A stretch of 64,000 nt of DNA from Vulcanimicrobiota bacterium (lineage in GTDB: Bacteria; Vulcanimicrobiota; Vulcanimicrobiia; Vulcanimicrobiales; Vulcanimicrobiaceae). The DNA is taken from the NCBI GenBank assembly GCA_003140215.1, contig PLJL01000004.1:1209762-1273761 (forward strand), in the 5' to 3' direction. Below, one piece after another: positions 26,326-36,189 of the stretch (its first letter is position 1; each line of letters starts with the position of its first letter). Both the position numbers and the translations under genes were made by a program. The notes beneath the pieces are model-generated. The model was not told where the DNA came from, made no database searches, and worked only from the letters and a program-made list of their open reading frames with translations.

Positions 26326-27233
26326 GCGCGCTCTCTCGCGCGCACGAGCCGTAGCACCGTCTCGGTGAGCGGCACGGCGATCCCGTGCGCCTGCGCGCGC
26401 CGCACGACGGCGCCGGAGATCGCGTCGATCTCGGTCCGGCGGCCGGCGTCGACATCCTGAAGCATCGAGTTGCGGTTCGCCGCCGTGTCCCGCGCCGCCG
26501 CTTCGACCGCCGCCCACGGCGCGGCGGCGTCGACCCCTTCCGCTCGGGCGACCGCGACGGCTTCGGCGGCGAGCGCGCGCGCGAGCGGCGCGAGATCCGG
26601 GTCGGTCGCGACGTCGCCGTTGGTCCGCGCGGCCAGCGCTCCCAGCGGGTTGATCGCGGCGTTCACCACGAGCTTGTGCCACACCAAGGCGGCGCCGTCC
26701 GTGGTGACGCGAGCGTCGAGCCCCGCCGCGACGAACGCCGCCGCGAGCTCTTCGGCGGCCGGCCAGGCGGCGTCGTCCCGGGCGAAGGTCGTCGTGCCGC
26801 GGTTCACGGGCCGCACGCGCCCGTCGCGCACGCCGATCGCGCCTTGCGTCGTCGCGCCGGCGATCACGCGCGCGCCGGGAAGCACCGTGCGGGCGACCTC
26901 GACGTTGTCGATCCCGTTCTGCACTGATGCGACGAGGGCGCGAGCCAGCAAGATGCCGCGCAGCGGGGCAAGTGCCTCCGCCGTGGCGTAGGCTTTCACT
27001 GCGACGATCAACGCGTCACGATCGGCGCACGCGGCGGAGTCGACCGTCGCCCGAATCGCGACGTGCCTGATCCCAGTATCGCCTTCGAGCGCAATACCGT
27101 CGCGGCTCAACAACTCGGCGAGCGCCGGGCGGCGCACCAGCACGACGACATCGTGTACGGACGTCAGCGCGGCGGCGAACGTCAGCCCGATCGCACCGCC
27201 GCCGACGATCCCGATCTTCACCGCCGCGGCCAC
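26322..27233 (-). CDS. panE: 2-dehydropantoate 2-reductase
   Basis: 303 residues. It reduces ketopantoate to pantoate with NADPH, the step after PanB. The N-terminal Rossmann loop is GIVGGGAIGLTFAAAL. The catalytic Lys lies in WHKLVVNAAINPLGALA, and SMLQDVDAGRRTEIDAISGAVV is the family's C-terminal helix. It starts 4 bases before the end of the preceding GNAT gene region and overlaps panB. Confidence 0.93.
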   Translation of the reverse strand: MAAAVKIGIVGGGAIGLTFAAALTSVHDVVVLVRRPALAELLSRDGIALEGDTGIRHVAIRATVDSAACADRDALIVAVKAYATAEALAPLRGILLARALVASVQNGIDNVEVARTVLPGARVIAGATTQGAIGVRDGRVRPVNRGTTTFARDDAAWPAAEELAAAFVAAGLDARVTTDGAALVWHKLVVNAAINPLGALAARTNGDVATDPDLAPLARALAAEAVAVARAEGVDAAAPWAAVEAAARDTAANRNSMLQDVDAGRRTEIDAISGAVVRRAQAHGIAVPLTETVLRLVRARERA

Positions 27234-27237
27234 GCGA

Positions 27238-27708
27238 TCACGACTCGCCGGTGAGCCGAAGCCCCATCTCGTCGAGGGCGACGAAACCGAGCGACTCGTA
27301 GAGACCGCGGGCTTCGTCTGAGGGGTGCAGCGACAAGCGGATCAGCATCACCCTGCGTGCGTGCTCCAGGATCGCCGCCATTAAGGCGTGTGCGATGCCG
27401 CGTCGGCGCGCCGCCGGGACGACGTAGACTGACTGCACGCGCCCTTCGCGGTCCGAATGGAAGCCCGGTCGCGGGATCGCGATCTGGATCAGCAACGACC
27501 CGCTCGCGATCGCCGCCCCGCCCTCTTCGGCCACGAACGAGATATAGGTTTGGGCGTCGAGGGCGTCACGGAACCAGGCGGTCCAGATCGGGATCTGCGC
27601 CGTCAGCGGCGCCTCGTCCCAGCCGCCGATCTCGTGCCATACGCACGCCCGATGCGCTGCGAGCAGGGCCGCGTCGCCGGGCGTCGCGCGCCGCAGCGCG
27701 TAGCTCAC
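27238..27708 (-). CDS. GNAT family N-acetyltransferase
   Basis: 156 residues. The acetyl-CoA binding segment is VQSVYVVPAARRRGIAHALMAAIL, and DEARGLYESLGFVALDEMGL closes the fold. The early WHEIGGW segment is often seen in this subgroup. The substrate is unknown. ATG 27708 overlaps the upstream isomerase gene by 4 bases and panE follows after 4 bases, so it lies within one operon. Confidence 0.87.
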   Translation of the reverse strand: MSYALRRATPGDAALLAAHRACVWHEIGGWDEAPLTAQIPIWTAWFRDALDAQTYISFVAEEGGAAIASGSLLIQIAIPRPGFHSDREGRVQSVYVVPAARRRGIAHALMAAILEHARRVMLIRLSLHPSDEARGLYESLGFVALDEMGLRLTGES

Positions 27709-28505
27709 TCGCCGCGAAAGACGGGCGCGCGTTTTGAAGCGAACGCGGCGAGGCCCTCGGCGAAGTCCGTCGTGGCGCCGGCGATGCTCTGCAACTGCAG
27801 CTCGTACTCGACCGCGGCGCGCAGATCGCCCAAGCCGTTACGCAGCAGCTCGCGCTTGATGAGCCCCAGCGAGCGTGGTCCGTGTGCGAACCGCGCCGCG
27901 AGTAGCTGCGCTTCGGCCACCACCTCATCGGCCGGCACCACCTTCGTGCACAGCCCGAGCGCGTCGGCGCGCTGCGCGTCGACCTTGTCGGAGAGCAAGC
28001 ACAGCTCGAGCGCCTTCGCGTAGCCGATCAGCCGCGGCAGCGTGAACGACATCGCGGAGTCCGGTACCAAGCCGATCTTGACGAAGGCCGTGGTGAACGA
28101 CGCCGTCTCGGCCACGATGCGGAAGTCGCACGCGCACGCGATCGAGAAACCCGCCCCGGCCGCGACGCCGTTGACCGCGGCGATGACCGGCATCTCCGAT
28201 GTCATGATCGCGACGATGAGCGGGTTGTACCGCCGTTCAATGGTGTTGAAGAGCTCGTGCGAGCCGTCCGGCGGCAGCGTTCGGACATCGTCGAGCGCCT
28301 GTCCGGCGCAGAACGCCTTTCCGGCACCGGTCAACACGATCGCCCGCACCGCGGCGTCGCGCTCGAGCTGCTTGAACGTCGCGAGTAGCGATTCGAGCAG
28401 CGCCGCGGTCATCGCGTTGTAGGCTTGCGGACGATCGAGCGTGATCGTCGCGACCCCGTCCGCGATCTCGACCCGATGATCGACCGGAGCTGTTAGTGTT
28501 TTCAC
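27705..28505 (-). CDS. Enoyl-CoA hydratase/isomerase family protein, PaaG-like
   Basis: 266 residues of the crotonase fold. The oxyanion-hole segments are GKAFCAGQALDDV and NGVAAGAGFSIACACD. IGLVPDSAMSFTLPRLIGYAKALEL carries the Asp of the PaaG-type isomerases (PDSA) where true hydratases have Gly. PaaG converts epoxy-phenylacetyl-CoA to an oxepin. A PaaK-like ligase lies 1.6 kb away, but no paaABCDE oxygenase is in the window, so the pathway is not proven. Confidence 0.85.
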   Translation of the reverse strand: MKTLTAPVDHRVEIADGVATITLDRPQAYNAMTAALLESLLATFKQLERDAAVRAIVLTGAGKAFCAGQALDDVRTLPPDGSHELFNTIERRYNPLIVAIMTSEMPVIAAVNGVAAGAGFSIACACDFRIVAETASFTTAFVKIGLVPDSAMSFTLPRLIGYAKALELCLLSDKVDAQRADALGLCTKVVPADEVVAEAQLLAARFAHGPRSLGLIKRELLRNGLGDLRAAVEYELQLQSIAGATTDFAEGLAAFASKRAPVFRGE

Positions 28506-28611
28506 GGCGCTTCGCCCCAGGCTACGCGCCCCCCACGCTTCGCGCGGGGCCCCCGGGCCGACCTCGCAACAGCGTTTTCAGGCGCTGCACGATTCGGCTG
28601 CGCTCGGTCCA

Positions 28612-29364
28612 TCACCGTCCGCTCCATGTCGGTCTCCGTTTTTCGAGGAACGCTGCGACACCCTCGCGCCCGTCCGCGCTCTGCAGCAGGCCGTAGAACG
28701 CGCGGCGCTCGTCGTCGAGCCCCGCGCGCAGCGAGTCCTCGAAGGCGCGCCCGATCGCGCGCTTCGCGGCGCGCACCGCCAGCGGCGCCTTCTTGGCCAG
28801 CTCGCGGGCGAGCTCGAGCGCGACCGGTAGGACGCGTTCGGCGGGAACGGACCGGTTCGCTAGGCCGTGCAGCTCCGCTTCGCGTCCGCTCAGCTCGCGG
28901 CCCAGCAAGATCATCTCGGCGGCCAGCGTCTTGCCGACGGCGCGGGTGAGCCGCTGCGTCCCGCCGGCGCCCGGCATCACGCCGAGGTTGATCTCGGGCT
29001 GACCGAGCCGCGCATCGTCGGCGACGACCAGCAGGTCGCACGACATGGCCAGCTCGAGACCGCCGCCCAGCGCGAACCCGCGGACCGCCCCGACCAGCGG
29101 GAGCCCGGTGGACCAGAGCCGGTCCCACACCTCCAGCCGCGGCCCGACCGCGGCGAACTCCGCGATGTCGGCGCCGGCGGCAAAGGCGCGTTCGTCGCCG
29201 GTGAGCACGACGGCGCGCGTGACACCGTTGGCGTCCAGCGTCTCCAGCGCCGTGGCGAGCTGCTCGGCGAGCGCGTTGGAGAGCGCGTTGAGCACCTTGG
29301 GGCGGTTGAGCCGGACGAGCGCGACGTGCTCGTGCGGCCGCTCGGTCAGGACGAGGTCTTCCAT
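28612..29364 (-). CDS. Enoyl-CoA hydratase
   Basis: 250 residues of the crotonase family. GDERAFAAGADIAEFA and GFALGGGLELAMSCD form the oxyanion hole, with the first catalytic Glu in the latter. The second catalytic Glu is in GQPEINLGVMPGAGGTQRLTRAVG, so an active hydratase is expected. ATG 29364 has GGAG 9 bases upstream and begins the conserved domain. A 106-base gap with no visible gene separates it from the PaaG-like gene. Confidence 0.9.
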   Translation of the reverse strand: MEDLVLTERPHEHVALVRLNRPKVLNALSNALAEQLATALETLDANGVTRAVVLTGDERAFAAGADIAEFAAVGPRLEVWDRLWSTGLPLVGAVRGFALGGGLELAMSCDLLVVADDARLGQPEINLGVMPGAGGTQRLTRAVGKTLAAEMILLGRELSGREAELHGLANRSVPAERVLPVALELARELAKKAPLAVRAAKRAIGRAFEDSLRAGLDDERRAFYGLLQSADGREGVAAFLEKRRPTWSGR

Positions 29365-29494
29365 CAGGGCGTTCTCCGTCAGCTTTGGGTAGTACGTCCG
29401 ACGGGCGCGGTGCTCCCGGCGCCGCGTCCGGCTCGCGTGCCGGAACCGCTCCGCCGGGCGCAGAAGAGCGGCACCGGTCACCGATGTGGTTGAC

Positions 29495-29504
29495 CGACCG
29501 GTCG
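29495..29504. promoter_or_regulatory. Palindrome CGACCGGTCG, possible TetR-type operator
   Basis: A perfect 10-bp palindrome within TTGACCGACCGGTCGAGG, in the 152-base divergent region between the enoyl-CoA hydratase and a lipoprotein gene. GACCGACCGGTC-like sites are typical of TetR regulators, including PaaR-type regulators of phenylacetate genes. No regulator gene is adjacent. Confidence 0.35.
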
Positions 29505-29516
29505 AGGGTGTAACAC

Positions 29517-30038
29517 ATGAAAGGATCGATGCTGCCGCAGGCGCTACGCGCTGCGGCTGTTCTGCTCGCGGTGGGCGCGAGCGGCTGTGGATCGACGGCG
29601 GTGCCGAGCGCGCATGCGACCGCGCTCACGTCGAATGCGGGGCACGCGCGCGCGACGCGGGGTCTGGACGACGGACTCGTCCGCGCGGTCAGCGTGACGG
29701 ACGACCAAGGCTGCGCGTATGATTCGAACGGCGTGCCGATCACGCAAACGCCGATCGTCACGGGATCGAACTGGGGACCGTATACCGCGTATACGTTGCC
29801 CGCGAACTGGGAGGCGTTCACCGCGAACGCCGGTCCCTGGACGAACTACCCGGACCTGCCCAAGGGAGCCGGGAACTATATCCTGGAGAGCGACTGGCAG
29901 CCGTTCACCGTCTCCGGAACGCCGTTCACGTTCACCTACCAGCTCGTCGAGCAAAGCGGTCCATGCTATTTCACCGGCTGGCCGGTCCCGTTGCCGTTTC
30001 CGAAACCGCCGCCAAAGATAAAACTGACGGACGGGTAG
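29517..30038 (+). CDS. Probable lipoprotein of unknown function
   Basis: 173 residues. The N-terminus is a lipoprotein signal: basic/hydrophobic residues, then ASGC with the modified Cys at about 24. The mature part is rich in Trp, Tyr, Pro and Asn (GSNWGPYTAYTLPANWEAF, GPWTNYPDLPKGAG) and ends in a Pro/Lys segment. Two further Cys could form a disulfide. I recognise no domain. It stands alone between divergent and convergent genes. Confidence 0.7.
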   Translation: MKGSMLPQALRAAAVLLAVGASGCGSTAVPSAHATALTSNAGHARATRGLDDGLVRAVSVTDDQGCAYDSNGVPITQTPIVTGSNWGPYTAYTLPANWEAFTANAGPWTNYPDLPKGAGNYILESDWQPFTVSGTPFTFTYQLVEQSGPCYFTGWPVPLPFPKPPPKIKLTDG

Positions 30039-30088
30039 ATCTACGGATGCGCTCCTGAGGCGCGGGCGCAGTTCGCTGCGCACGCGTC

Positions 30089-31366
30089 TCAGAGCGTTCG
30101 GCGGTCGATCACGCGCTTCGCTTTGCCGGCTTCGATCCGCTCGATCGTGCCGGGAGCGACGACGCGCGTTTGCAGCGACACCGAAAGCGTCTCAAACAGC
30201 CGCCGGGTGACCGTTCGCGCCAGCGCGTCGAGATCGCCGATCGCAGCGTGCGGATGGTGTTCGACCTCGACGAGGATCTCGTCGAGCCCGTGAGGCGGGC
30301 GGTCGACGAAGATCCGGTAGTTCGGCGAGAGCTCGGGGAATCGCAGAAGCACCTCTTCGATCACCGACGGGAACACGTTGATGCCGCGGATGACGAGCAT
30401 GTCGTCGACCCGTCCGGTGAACCAGTCGATGCGCGCGGTCGTTCGGCCGCAGGCGCACTTCTCGCGCACCATCGAGGTGAGATCGCGCGTGCGATAGCGC
30501 AGCACCGGCATCGCCTCGCGGGTCAGCGTCGTGATGACCAGCTCGCCGCGCTCTCCGTCACCGCACGGTTCGCCGCTGTCGGGGTCGATGATCTCGGCCA
30601 GGAAATGATCTTCTTGCACGTGCAGCCCTTGCTTGTCGAGACACTCCTGCGCGACCCCGGGGCCGATGATCTCGGTGAGGCCGTAGATGTTGGTCGCGGT
30701 GACGCCGAACAGCTCTTCGAGCTCGGCGCGCATCTCGCGCGTCCACGATTCGGCGCCGCAGATCGCATACTTCAAGGCCAGCGGCCGGCGGTTCTCGGCG
30801 CGCAACCGTTCTGCCAGGACCAGCGCATACGACGGCGTGCAGCCGATCCCGATCACCGGGAGATCGGCGAGCAACTGCAGCTGGCGCGCGGTGTTGCCGC
30901 TGGATGCCGGGATCGCGCACGCGCCCAGCGTCTCGCAGCCGCCGTGCCCGCCCAACCCGCCGGTGAACAGGCCGTAACCCCAAGCGACTTGGAACATGTC
31001 GCCCGGCACGATCCCGCCCGCCGCGAAGCTGCGCGCCATCACCTCGCCGAAGATCCGCAGGTCGCCCGCGGTGTACGCGCCGATCGTCGGGTTCCCCGTG
31101 GTCCCCGACGACGCGTGAATGCGCGCCAGCGACTTCTCCGGGACGGCGAGCAGTCCGAGCGGATACGCGTCGCGCATGTCGGCTTTGGTGCTGAACGGCA
31201 GCGCTGCGAGGTCGCCCAGCGACGCCGGCGCGGCGACGCCGCGCAGCCGCTCGCGATAGACGTCGTTGGCGTCGCGCAGCCGATCCACGAGCGCCTGCAA
31301 TCGCTCGAACTGCAGCGCTTCGAGCGCGTGGCGTTCGAGCGTCTCGAACTCCGGCTGGAAGATCAT
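30089..31366 (-). CDS. paaK: Phenylacetate-CoA ligase-like AMP-forming ligase
   Basis: 425 residues, matching PaaK length. The ATP loop is HASSGTTGNPTIGAYT, with the ANL motifs NIYGLTEIIGPGVA and GELVITTLTREAMPVLRYRTRD. RVDDMLVIRGINVFPSVIEEVL and the C-terminal ERIEAGKAKRVIDRRTL carry the hinge and Lys. PaaK activates phenylacetate with CoA and ATP. Related ligases take other aryl acids. The nearby PaaG-like isomerase and enoyl-CoA hydratase fit arylacetate degradation. Confidence 0.88.
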   Translation of the reverse strand: MIFQPEFETLERHALEALQFERLQALVDRLRDANDVYRERLRGVAAPASLGDLAALPFSTKADMRDAYPLGLLAVPEKSLARIHASSGTTGNPTIGAYTAGDLRIFGEVMARSFAAGGIVPGDMFQVAWGYGLFTGGLGGHGGCETLGACAIPASSGNTARQLQLLADLPVIGIGCTPSYALVLAERLRAENRRPLALKYAICGAESWTREMRAELEELFGVTATNIYGLTEIIGPGVAQECLDKQGLHVQEDHFLAEIIDPDSGEPCGDGERGELVITTLTREAMPVLRYRTRDLTSMVREKCACGRTTARIDWFTGRVDDMLVIRGINVFPSVIEEVLLRFPELSPNYRIFVDRPPHGLDEILVEVEHHPHAAIGDLDALARTVTRRLFETLSVSLQTRVVAPGTIERIEAGKAKRVIDRRTL

Positions 31367-31406
31367 GCCGGGGGATTACGCGCTCAAGCCGAACGGCTCC
31401 CGGGCC

Positions 31407-32021
31407 ATGCCATCCGAAGCCGTTTTGGAGTTCTGGTTCGAGTTCGCGAGCACGTATTCGTACGTCGCCGCGATGCGGATCGAGGGACTCTGCCGCGACG
31501 CCGGCGTGGAGCTGGTCTGGAAGCCGTTCCTGTTGGGCCCGATCTTCGCGCTGCAAGGTTGGGACACGTCCCATTTCAACCTCAACCCGCGCCGCGGCGC
31601 GTACATGTGGCGCGATATGGAGCGCCTCACCGACAAATTCGGGCTGCCGTGGCGCCGGCCGTCGGAGTTTCCGCGAAACACGATCGTGCCGGCGCGCGTC
31701 GCCTGCGCCGTCGCCGGCGAGCCCTGGTGCGGCGACTTCGTGCGCCGCGTCTACGTCGCAAACTTCGGTTTGGACGCGGCGATCGACCGTCGCGACGTGG
31801 TCGCGCAGATCCTGACCGAACTGGGACACGATGCGGCGGCGATCCTCGCGCGCGCGGAATCGCCGGAATGGAAGCCTGTGCTGCGCGCCAACACCGAGCG
31901 CGCGACCGAGCTCGGAATCTTCGGCGCACCCAACTGCGTCGTCGGCACGGAGCTGTTTTGGGGCGAAGAATCGCTCGAGGACGCGATCGCCTGGGCGCTA
32001 AGCCGTGCGGCGGGAGGTTGA
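31407..32021 (+). CDS. 2-hydroxychromene-2-carboxylate isomerase/DsbA-fold protein
   Basis: 204 residues, the usual length of the GST-kappa/HCCA isomerase family. LEFWFEFASTYSYVAAMRIE opens the thioredoxin fold with Ser in place of the redox Cys. KPFLLGPIF and the C-terminal GIFGAPNCVVGTELFWGEESLEDAIAW are family hallmarks. HCCA isomerases use glutathione in naphthalene-type degradation. Start ATG 31407 is chosen because the domain begins there. It overlaps the convergent polyprenyl synthase gene by 24 bases. Confidence 0.85.
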   Translation: MPSEAVLEFWFEFASTYSYVAAMRIEGLCRDAGVELVWKPFLLGPIFALQGWDTSHFNLNPRRGAYMWRDMERLTDKFGLPWRRPSEFPRNTIVPARVACAVAGEPWCGDFVRRVYVANFGLDAAIDRRDVVAQILTELGHDAAAILARAESPEWKPVLRANTERATELGIFGAPNCVVGTELFWGEESLEDAIAWALSRAAGG

Positions 32022-32999
32022 GGAGAAGATCTCCGCGAGGCGGCCGTCGCGATCGAGGTCGTGCTCGGCGGCGACCGCCGCGGCCTGTGCAATGTACGCG
32101 TCGCAGGCATTGTCGGCCGCCGCGTGGGCGCCCAGCCGTTCGAGCGCCGCGATGACGGCGGCGGCCGTCGCATCGGTGAGCGCGCCGATCGACGCGTAGG
32201 CCTGCGCGACGGTGTCGCGGTCGGCGGAGGGCGGCTCGGCGAAGGCCCAGGCGACCGGGAACGACCATTTGCGGCGGCGGATGTCGGCGCCGGCCGGTTT
32301 GCCCGTCTCGGTCGGGGTGCCCCACGTTCCCAGCACGTCGTCGCGAACTTGAAAGGCCAGTCCGTACGCTCGGCCCATGCGGCCGTACGCCGCGGCACGT
32401 TCGGCCGAGGCGCCTGCCGTCAACGCGCCCAGCTCGCACGCGGCGGCGAACAGCGCCGCGGTCTTTCCTTCGATCATGGCGAGGTACTCGCCGAACGAGA
32501 CCGACGGCGAGGTCTCGAACCCGATGTCGGCGCCTTGGCCGCGGCACAGCTCGATGTGCGCGTGGTGCAGCGCGGCGGTCATGGCGACGGCCAGATCCGG
32601 ATCGCGCAGCGAGGCCGCGTCGAGCAGGGTCATGTAGCTGAGCGCGCACATCGCGTCGCCGGCGGTGATCGCGGCGGGGATTCCGTGGCGCGTCCACATC
32701 GTCGGCCGCCCGTGGCGCAGCTCGTCGCGGTCCTCGATGTCGTCGTGGACGAGCGAGAAGTTGTGCAGCAGCTCCACCGCCGCAGCTGCGGCGAACGCGT
32801 CGGACCCCGCGGCCCCTTCGGCTTCGCTGACCGCGACGAGGATGCGCGGCCGCAGCCGCTTGCCGCGCTTGGCCGCCGGATCGTCGAACGCAAAGTGCTC
32901 GCGCACGAGCGCCGCGACCGGCGACGTAGCGTCGAGCCGCTCCACCGCGCGCTCGAGCACCGTTTCGAACGCCTCGAACGATGCCGCTTCGGTCAGCAC
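31998..32999 (-). CDS. Polyprenyl (farnesyl/geranylgeranyl) diphosphate synthase
   Basis: 333 residues. The first Asp-rich motif is LVHDDIEDRDE (DDIED at 86-90) and the second is FQVRDDVLGTWG (220-226), followed by TGKPAGADIRRRKWSFPV. The DDxxG form with RRK is common in one clade of bacterial prenyl synthases. It condenses isopentenyl diphosphate with allylic diphosphates. Its place before HpnH, HpnA and squalene synthase makes farnesyl diphosphate for squalene the likely product. Confidence 0.88.
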   Translation of the reverse strand: MLTEAASFEAFETVLERAVERLDATSPVAALVREHFAFDDPAAKRGKRLRPRILVAVSEAEGAAGSDAFAAAAAVELLHNFSLVHDDIEDRDELRHGRPTMWTRHGIPAAITAGDAMCALSYMTLLDAASLRDPDLAVAMTAALHHAHIELCRGQGADIGFETSPSVSFGEYLAMIEGKTAALFAAACELGALTAGASAERAAAYGRMGRAYGLAFQVRDDVLGTWGTPTETGKPAGADIRRRKWSFPVAWAFAEPPSADRDTVAQAYASIGALTDATAAAVIAALERLGAHAAADNACDAYIAQAAAVAAEHDLDRDGRLAEIFSSTSRRTA

Positions 33000-33009
33000 G
33001 TCACAGCCC

Positions 33010-34001
33010 TTAGCGCGCGAGCACGCCCTTCACGGAACGCACGATGTTGCCCAGCCGCATCGAGTCGGCGGCGGCCGTTGCCTCGAAGCCCGAGTGCACC
33101 ATGCAGTCCTCGCACTTCGGGTTGCCGCTGGCATGCCCGTAGTTGTCCCACTGCGTCTCTTCGAGGAGCTGCTTGTAGGAGTCGGCATAGCCCTCGCCCA
33201 GCAAATAGCACGGCTTCTGCCAGCCGAACAGGCTGTAGCTGGGCATCCCCCATGGCGTGCAGTCATAGTCTTTGTCGCCGGTGAGAAACTCGAGGAAGAA
33301 CGGGCTGGCGTTGAACTGCCAGCGCTTCTTACCGGCGTTGTAGGGCGCGAGGATCGAACGGAACAGCGTGCGCGTCTGCTCTTTGGCCAGGAAGTGATCC
33401 TGGTCGGGCGCCTTCTCATAGCGGTAGCCCGGCGAGATCATCATCCCGTCGACTTTCAGCTCGTCGGTCAGATAGTCGAAGAAACCCTGGAACGTCGCCG
33501 CGTCGGCGCCGTCGAAGATCGTGGTGTTGGTGGTGACGCGAAAACCGCGCGCCTTGGCCGCCCGTATCGCCGCGACCGCGACGTCGAAGATCCCCTCGCG
33601 CGCGACGGCGTGGTCGTGCACCTCGCGCGGGCCGTCGAGGTGCACGCTGAACGTGAAATACTCCGACGGCGTGAACTTGTCGAGGCTGGCCTCGAGGCGA
33701 ATCGCGTTGGTGCACAGATAGACGTACTTCTTGCGCGCGATCAGACCGCGCACGATCTCGTCGATCTGCGGGTGCAGCAGCGGCTCGCCGCCCGGGATCG
33801 AGACCACCGGCGCGCCGCATTCGTCGACGGCGGCGAAGCATTGTTCGGGGGTCAGGTGCCGGCGCAACACCTCGACGGGATGCTGAATCTTCCCGCAGCC
33901 GCCGCACGCCAAGTTGCAGCGGAACAGCGGCTCGAGCATCAGCACGAGCGGGTAGCGCTTGCGGCCGGCGATACGCTGCCGGACCACGTACGAGCCGACC
34001 G

Positions 34002-34029
<28 letters not shown>
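33010..34029 (-). CDS. hpnH: Hopanoid radical SAM enzyme HpnH (adenosylhopane synthase)
   Basis: 339 residues. The radical SAM cluster motif is [10 protein letters not shown] (Cys 38, 42 and 45). [16 protein letters not shown] is the SAM-binding GGE segment, and Cys residues in [12 protein letters not shown] lie near the C-terminus. HpnH attaches the 5'-deoxyadenosyl group to diploptene, opening the C35 hopanoid branch. ATG 34029 has GGAGG 4 bases upstream and overlaps HpnA by 28 bases. Confidence 0.93.
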
Positions 34030-35033
<1,004 letters not shown>

Positions 35034-35040
35034 CGCGGAC

Positions 35041-36033
35041 TCAGGTTCCGGCGAGCGTGAAGGGGCGTTTGCGGACGCGGTCGACGAGCCAGCGCAACGT
35101 GCGGTTGGTGACCGTCGACGTCGAGCCGGCGATGACGAGCGCACGCACCTCGGCGCGCGCGATCTTCACGGCGCCGCCGGGGACGAGCATCGCGTCGGAG
35201 CGTTCGAGCTCGCGCATCGTCGCGATCGCGAACAAGATCGGCAACGCGCAGAACAGGCGGATGCGCATCGCGGTGACCGGGATCGTCTCGATGTAGCGCA
35301 GCGAACGTTCGATGTCGTCTTGCGCGAGCTGCAGCAACGGCAGCAGTGCAGTGCGGTTCGCCGCGCGCAGCTCGTCGCGCAGGATCGCATCGTGTCCGCT
35401 GCCCGCGGCGCTGAGCAGGTCGGACGGGATGTAGACCGCGTTCTCGCGCTCGGCATCCCAGGCAATGTCCTTGAGGATGTTGACCGTTTGCAGCGCTTCG
35501 CCGAAGGCCTCGCAATCGTCGACCAGCCGCGCGTAGGTCGCGGCGCCGATGGAGGGCGAGCTCTCATGCCACAGATCGGTGAGCAGATGACCAACGGTCC
35601 CGGCGACAAAATAACAGTACTCGCGAAACTCCGCGACGGTCGTGATGCGGATCCCGCCCCGGTGCCGCAAGACGATGTGGCGCATCCCGCGCACCATCTC
35701 CTCGATCCAGCGCCGCAGGATCGCTTGCGTCGGTGCGTCGAGCCGGCGGTAGGACAGAAAGACGTTGCCGGTCGTGCCGACCAGCGCGAGGTAGTCCTCG
35801 TTGGCGGTGAGCTCCGCGGCGCACGCACCGAATGCGTCGGCGGCCGCCGCGCTGTCGAAGCCCGCCAGAAGGTCGTCGAGCAACTGCGCCTTGCGCTCGG
35901 GCGCCATGGTCAGGTCGTCTTCGACCGTGTCGGCGATGCGGCACAGCAGGTAGCCGATGCGCACCGGCGGCTCGAGCTTGGGGGGCAGCATCTTGATGCC
36001 CAGCGCGAACGTCCTCGAGACGCGCGGAAGCAT
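35041..36033 (-). CDS. ERG9-like squalene synthase
   Basis: 330 residues. It joins two farnesyl diphosphates to squalene. The first Asp motif is RIADTVEDD (35-40). YCYFVAGTVGHLLTDLW (139-155) is the hallmark of single-enzyme squalene synthases, and the second Asp motif is NILKDIAWDAERENAVYIP (185-203). This differs from the three-enzyme HpnC/D/E route of most hopanoid bacteria, and no HpnE oxidase is present here. The start at ATG 36033 is short of upstream sequence; earlier in-frame codons are only CTG or ATA. Confidence 0.87.
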   Translation of the reverse strand: MLPRVSRTFALGIKMLPPKLEPPVRIGYLLCRIADTVEDDLTMAPERKAQLLDDLLAGFDSAAAADAFGACAAELTANEDYLALVGTTGNVFLSYRRLDAPTQAILRRWIEEMVRGMRHIVLRHRGGIRITTVAEFREYCYFVAGTVGHLLTDLWHESSPSIGAATYARLVDDCEAFGEALQTVNILKDIAWDAERENAVYIPSDLLSAAGSGHDAILRDELRAANRTALLPLLQLAQDDIERSLRYIETIPVTAMRIRLFCALPILFAIATMRELERSDAMLVPGGAVKIARAEVRALVIAGSTSTVTNRTLRWLVDRVRKRPFTLAGT

Positions 36034-36133
36034 GAGCCGTGATATACGCTCAACGTCCGTCAGCGTCGGTTCACGGGCTGCCTCACCCCGACTCGCTAGC
36101 TGCACTGCGGGAATCTTCGTCGGGAGGTCGTCC

Positions 36134-36160
36134 GGGCCTCTCCCCAGCGCGGGGAGGGGC
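36134..36160. repeat. Strong hairpin in divergent region
   Basis: GGCCTCTCCCC and GGGGAGGGGCC form an 11-bp stem with one G-T pair and loop AGCGC. It lies 30 bases upstream of the di-iron gene and 101 bases upstream of squalene synthase. It is not at a gene end, so a REP-like element or a regulatory structure is more likely than a terminator. Confidence 0.45.
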
Positions 36161-36189
36161 CTCGCCGAGGCATCGCATACCTGGCCGCA

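Noticed and set aside
30170-32155. Plus-strand frame of 661 codons opposite PaaK
   Set aside because: Arg-rich shadow of the paaK and polyprenyl synthase genes on the other strand, with no recognisable motif.
36134-36160. Terminator for a hopanoid gene
   Set aside because: The hairpin lies upstream of both flanking genes, not after either stop, and has no T-run. Listed as a repeat instead.
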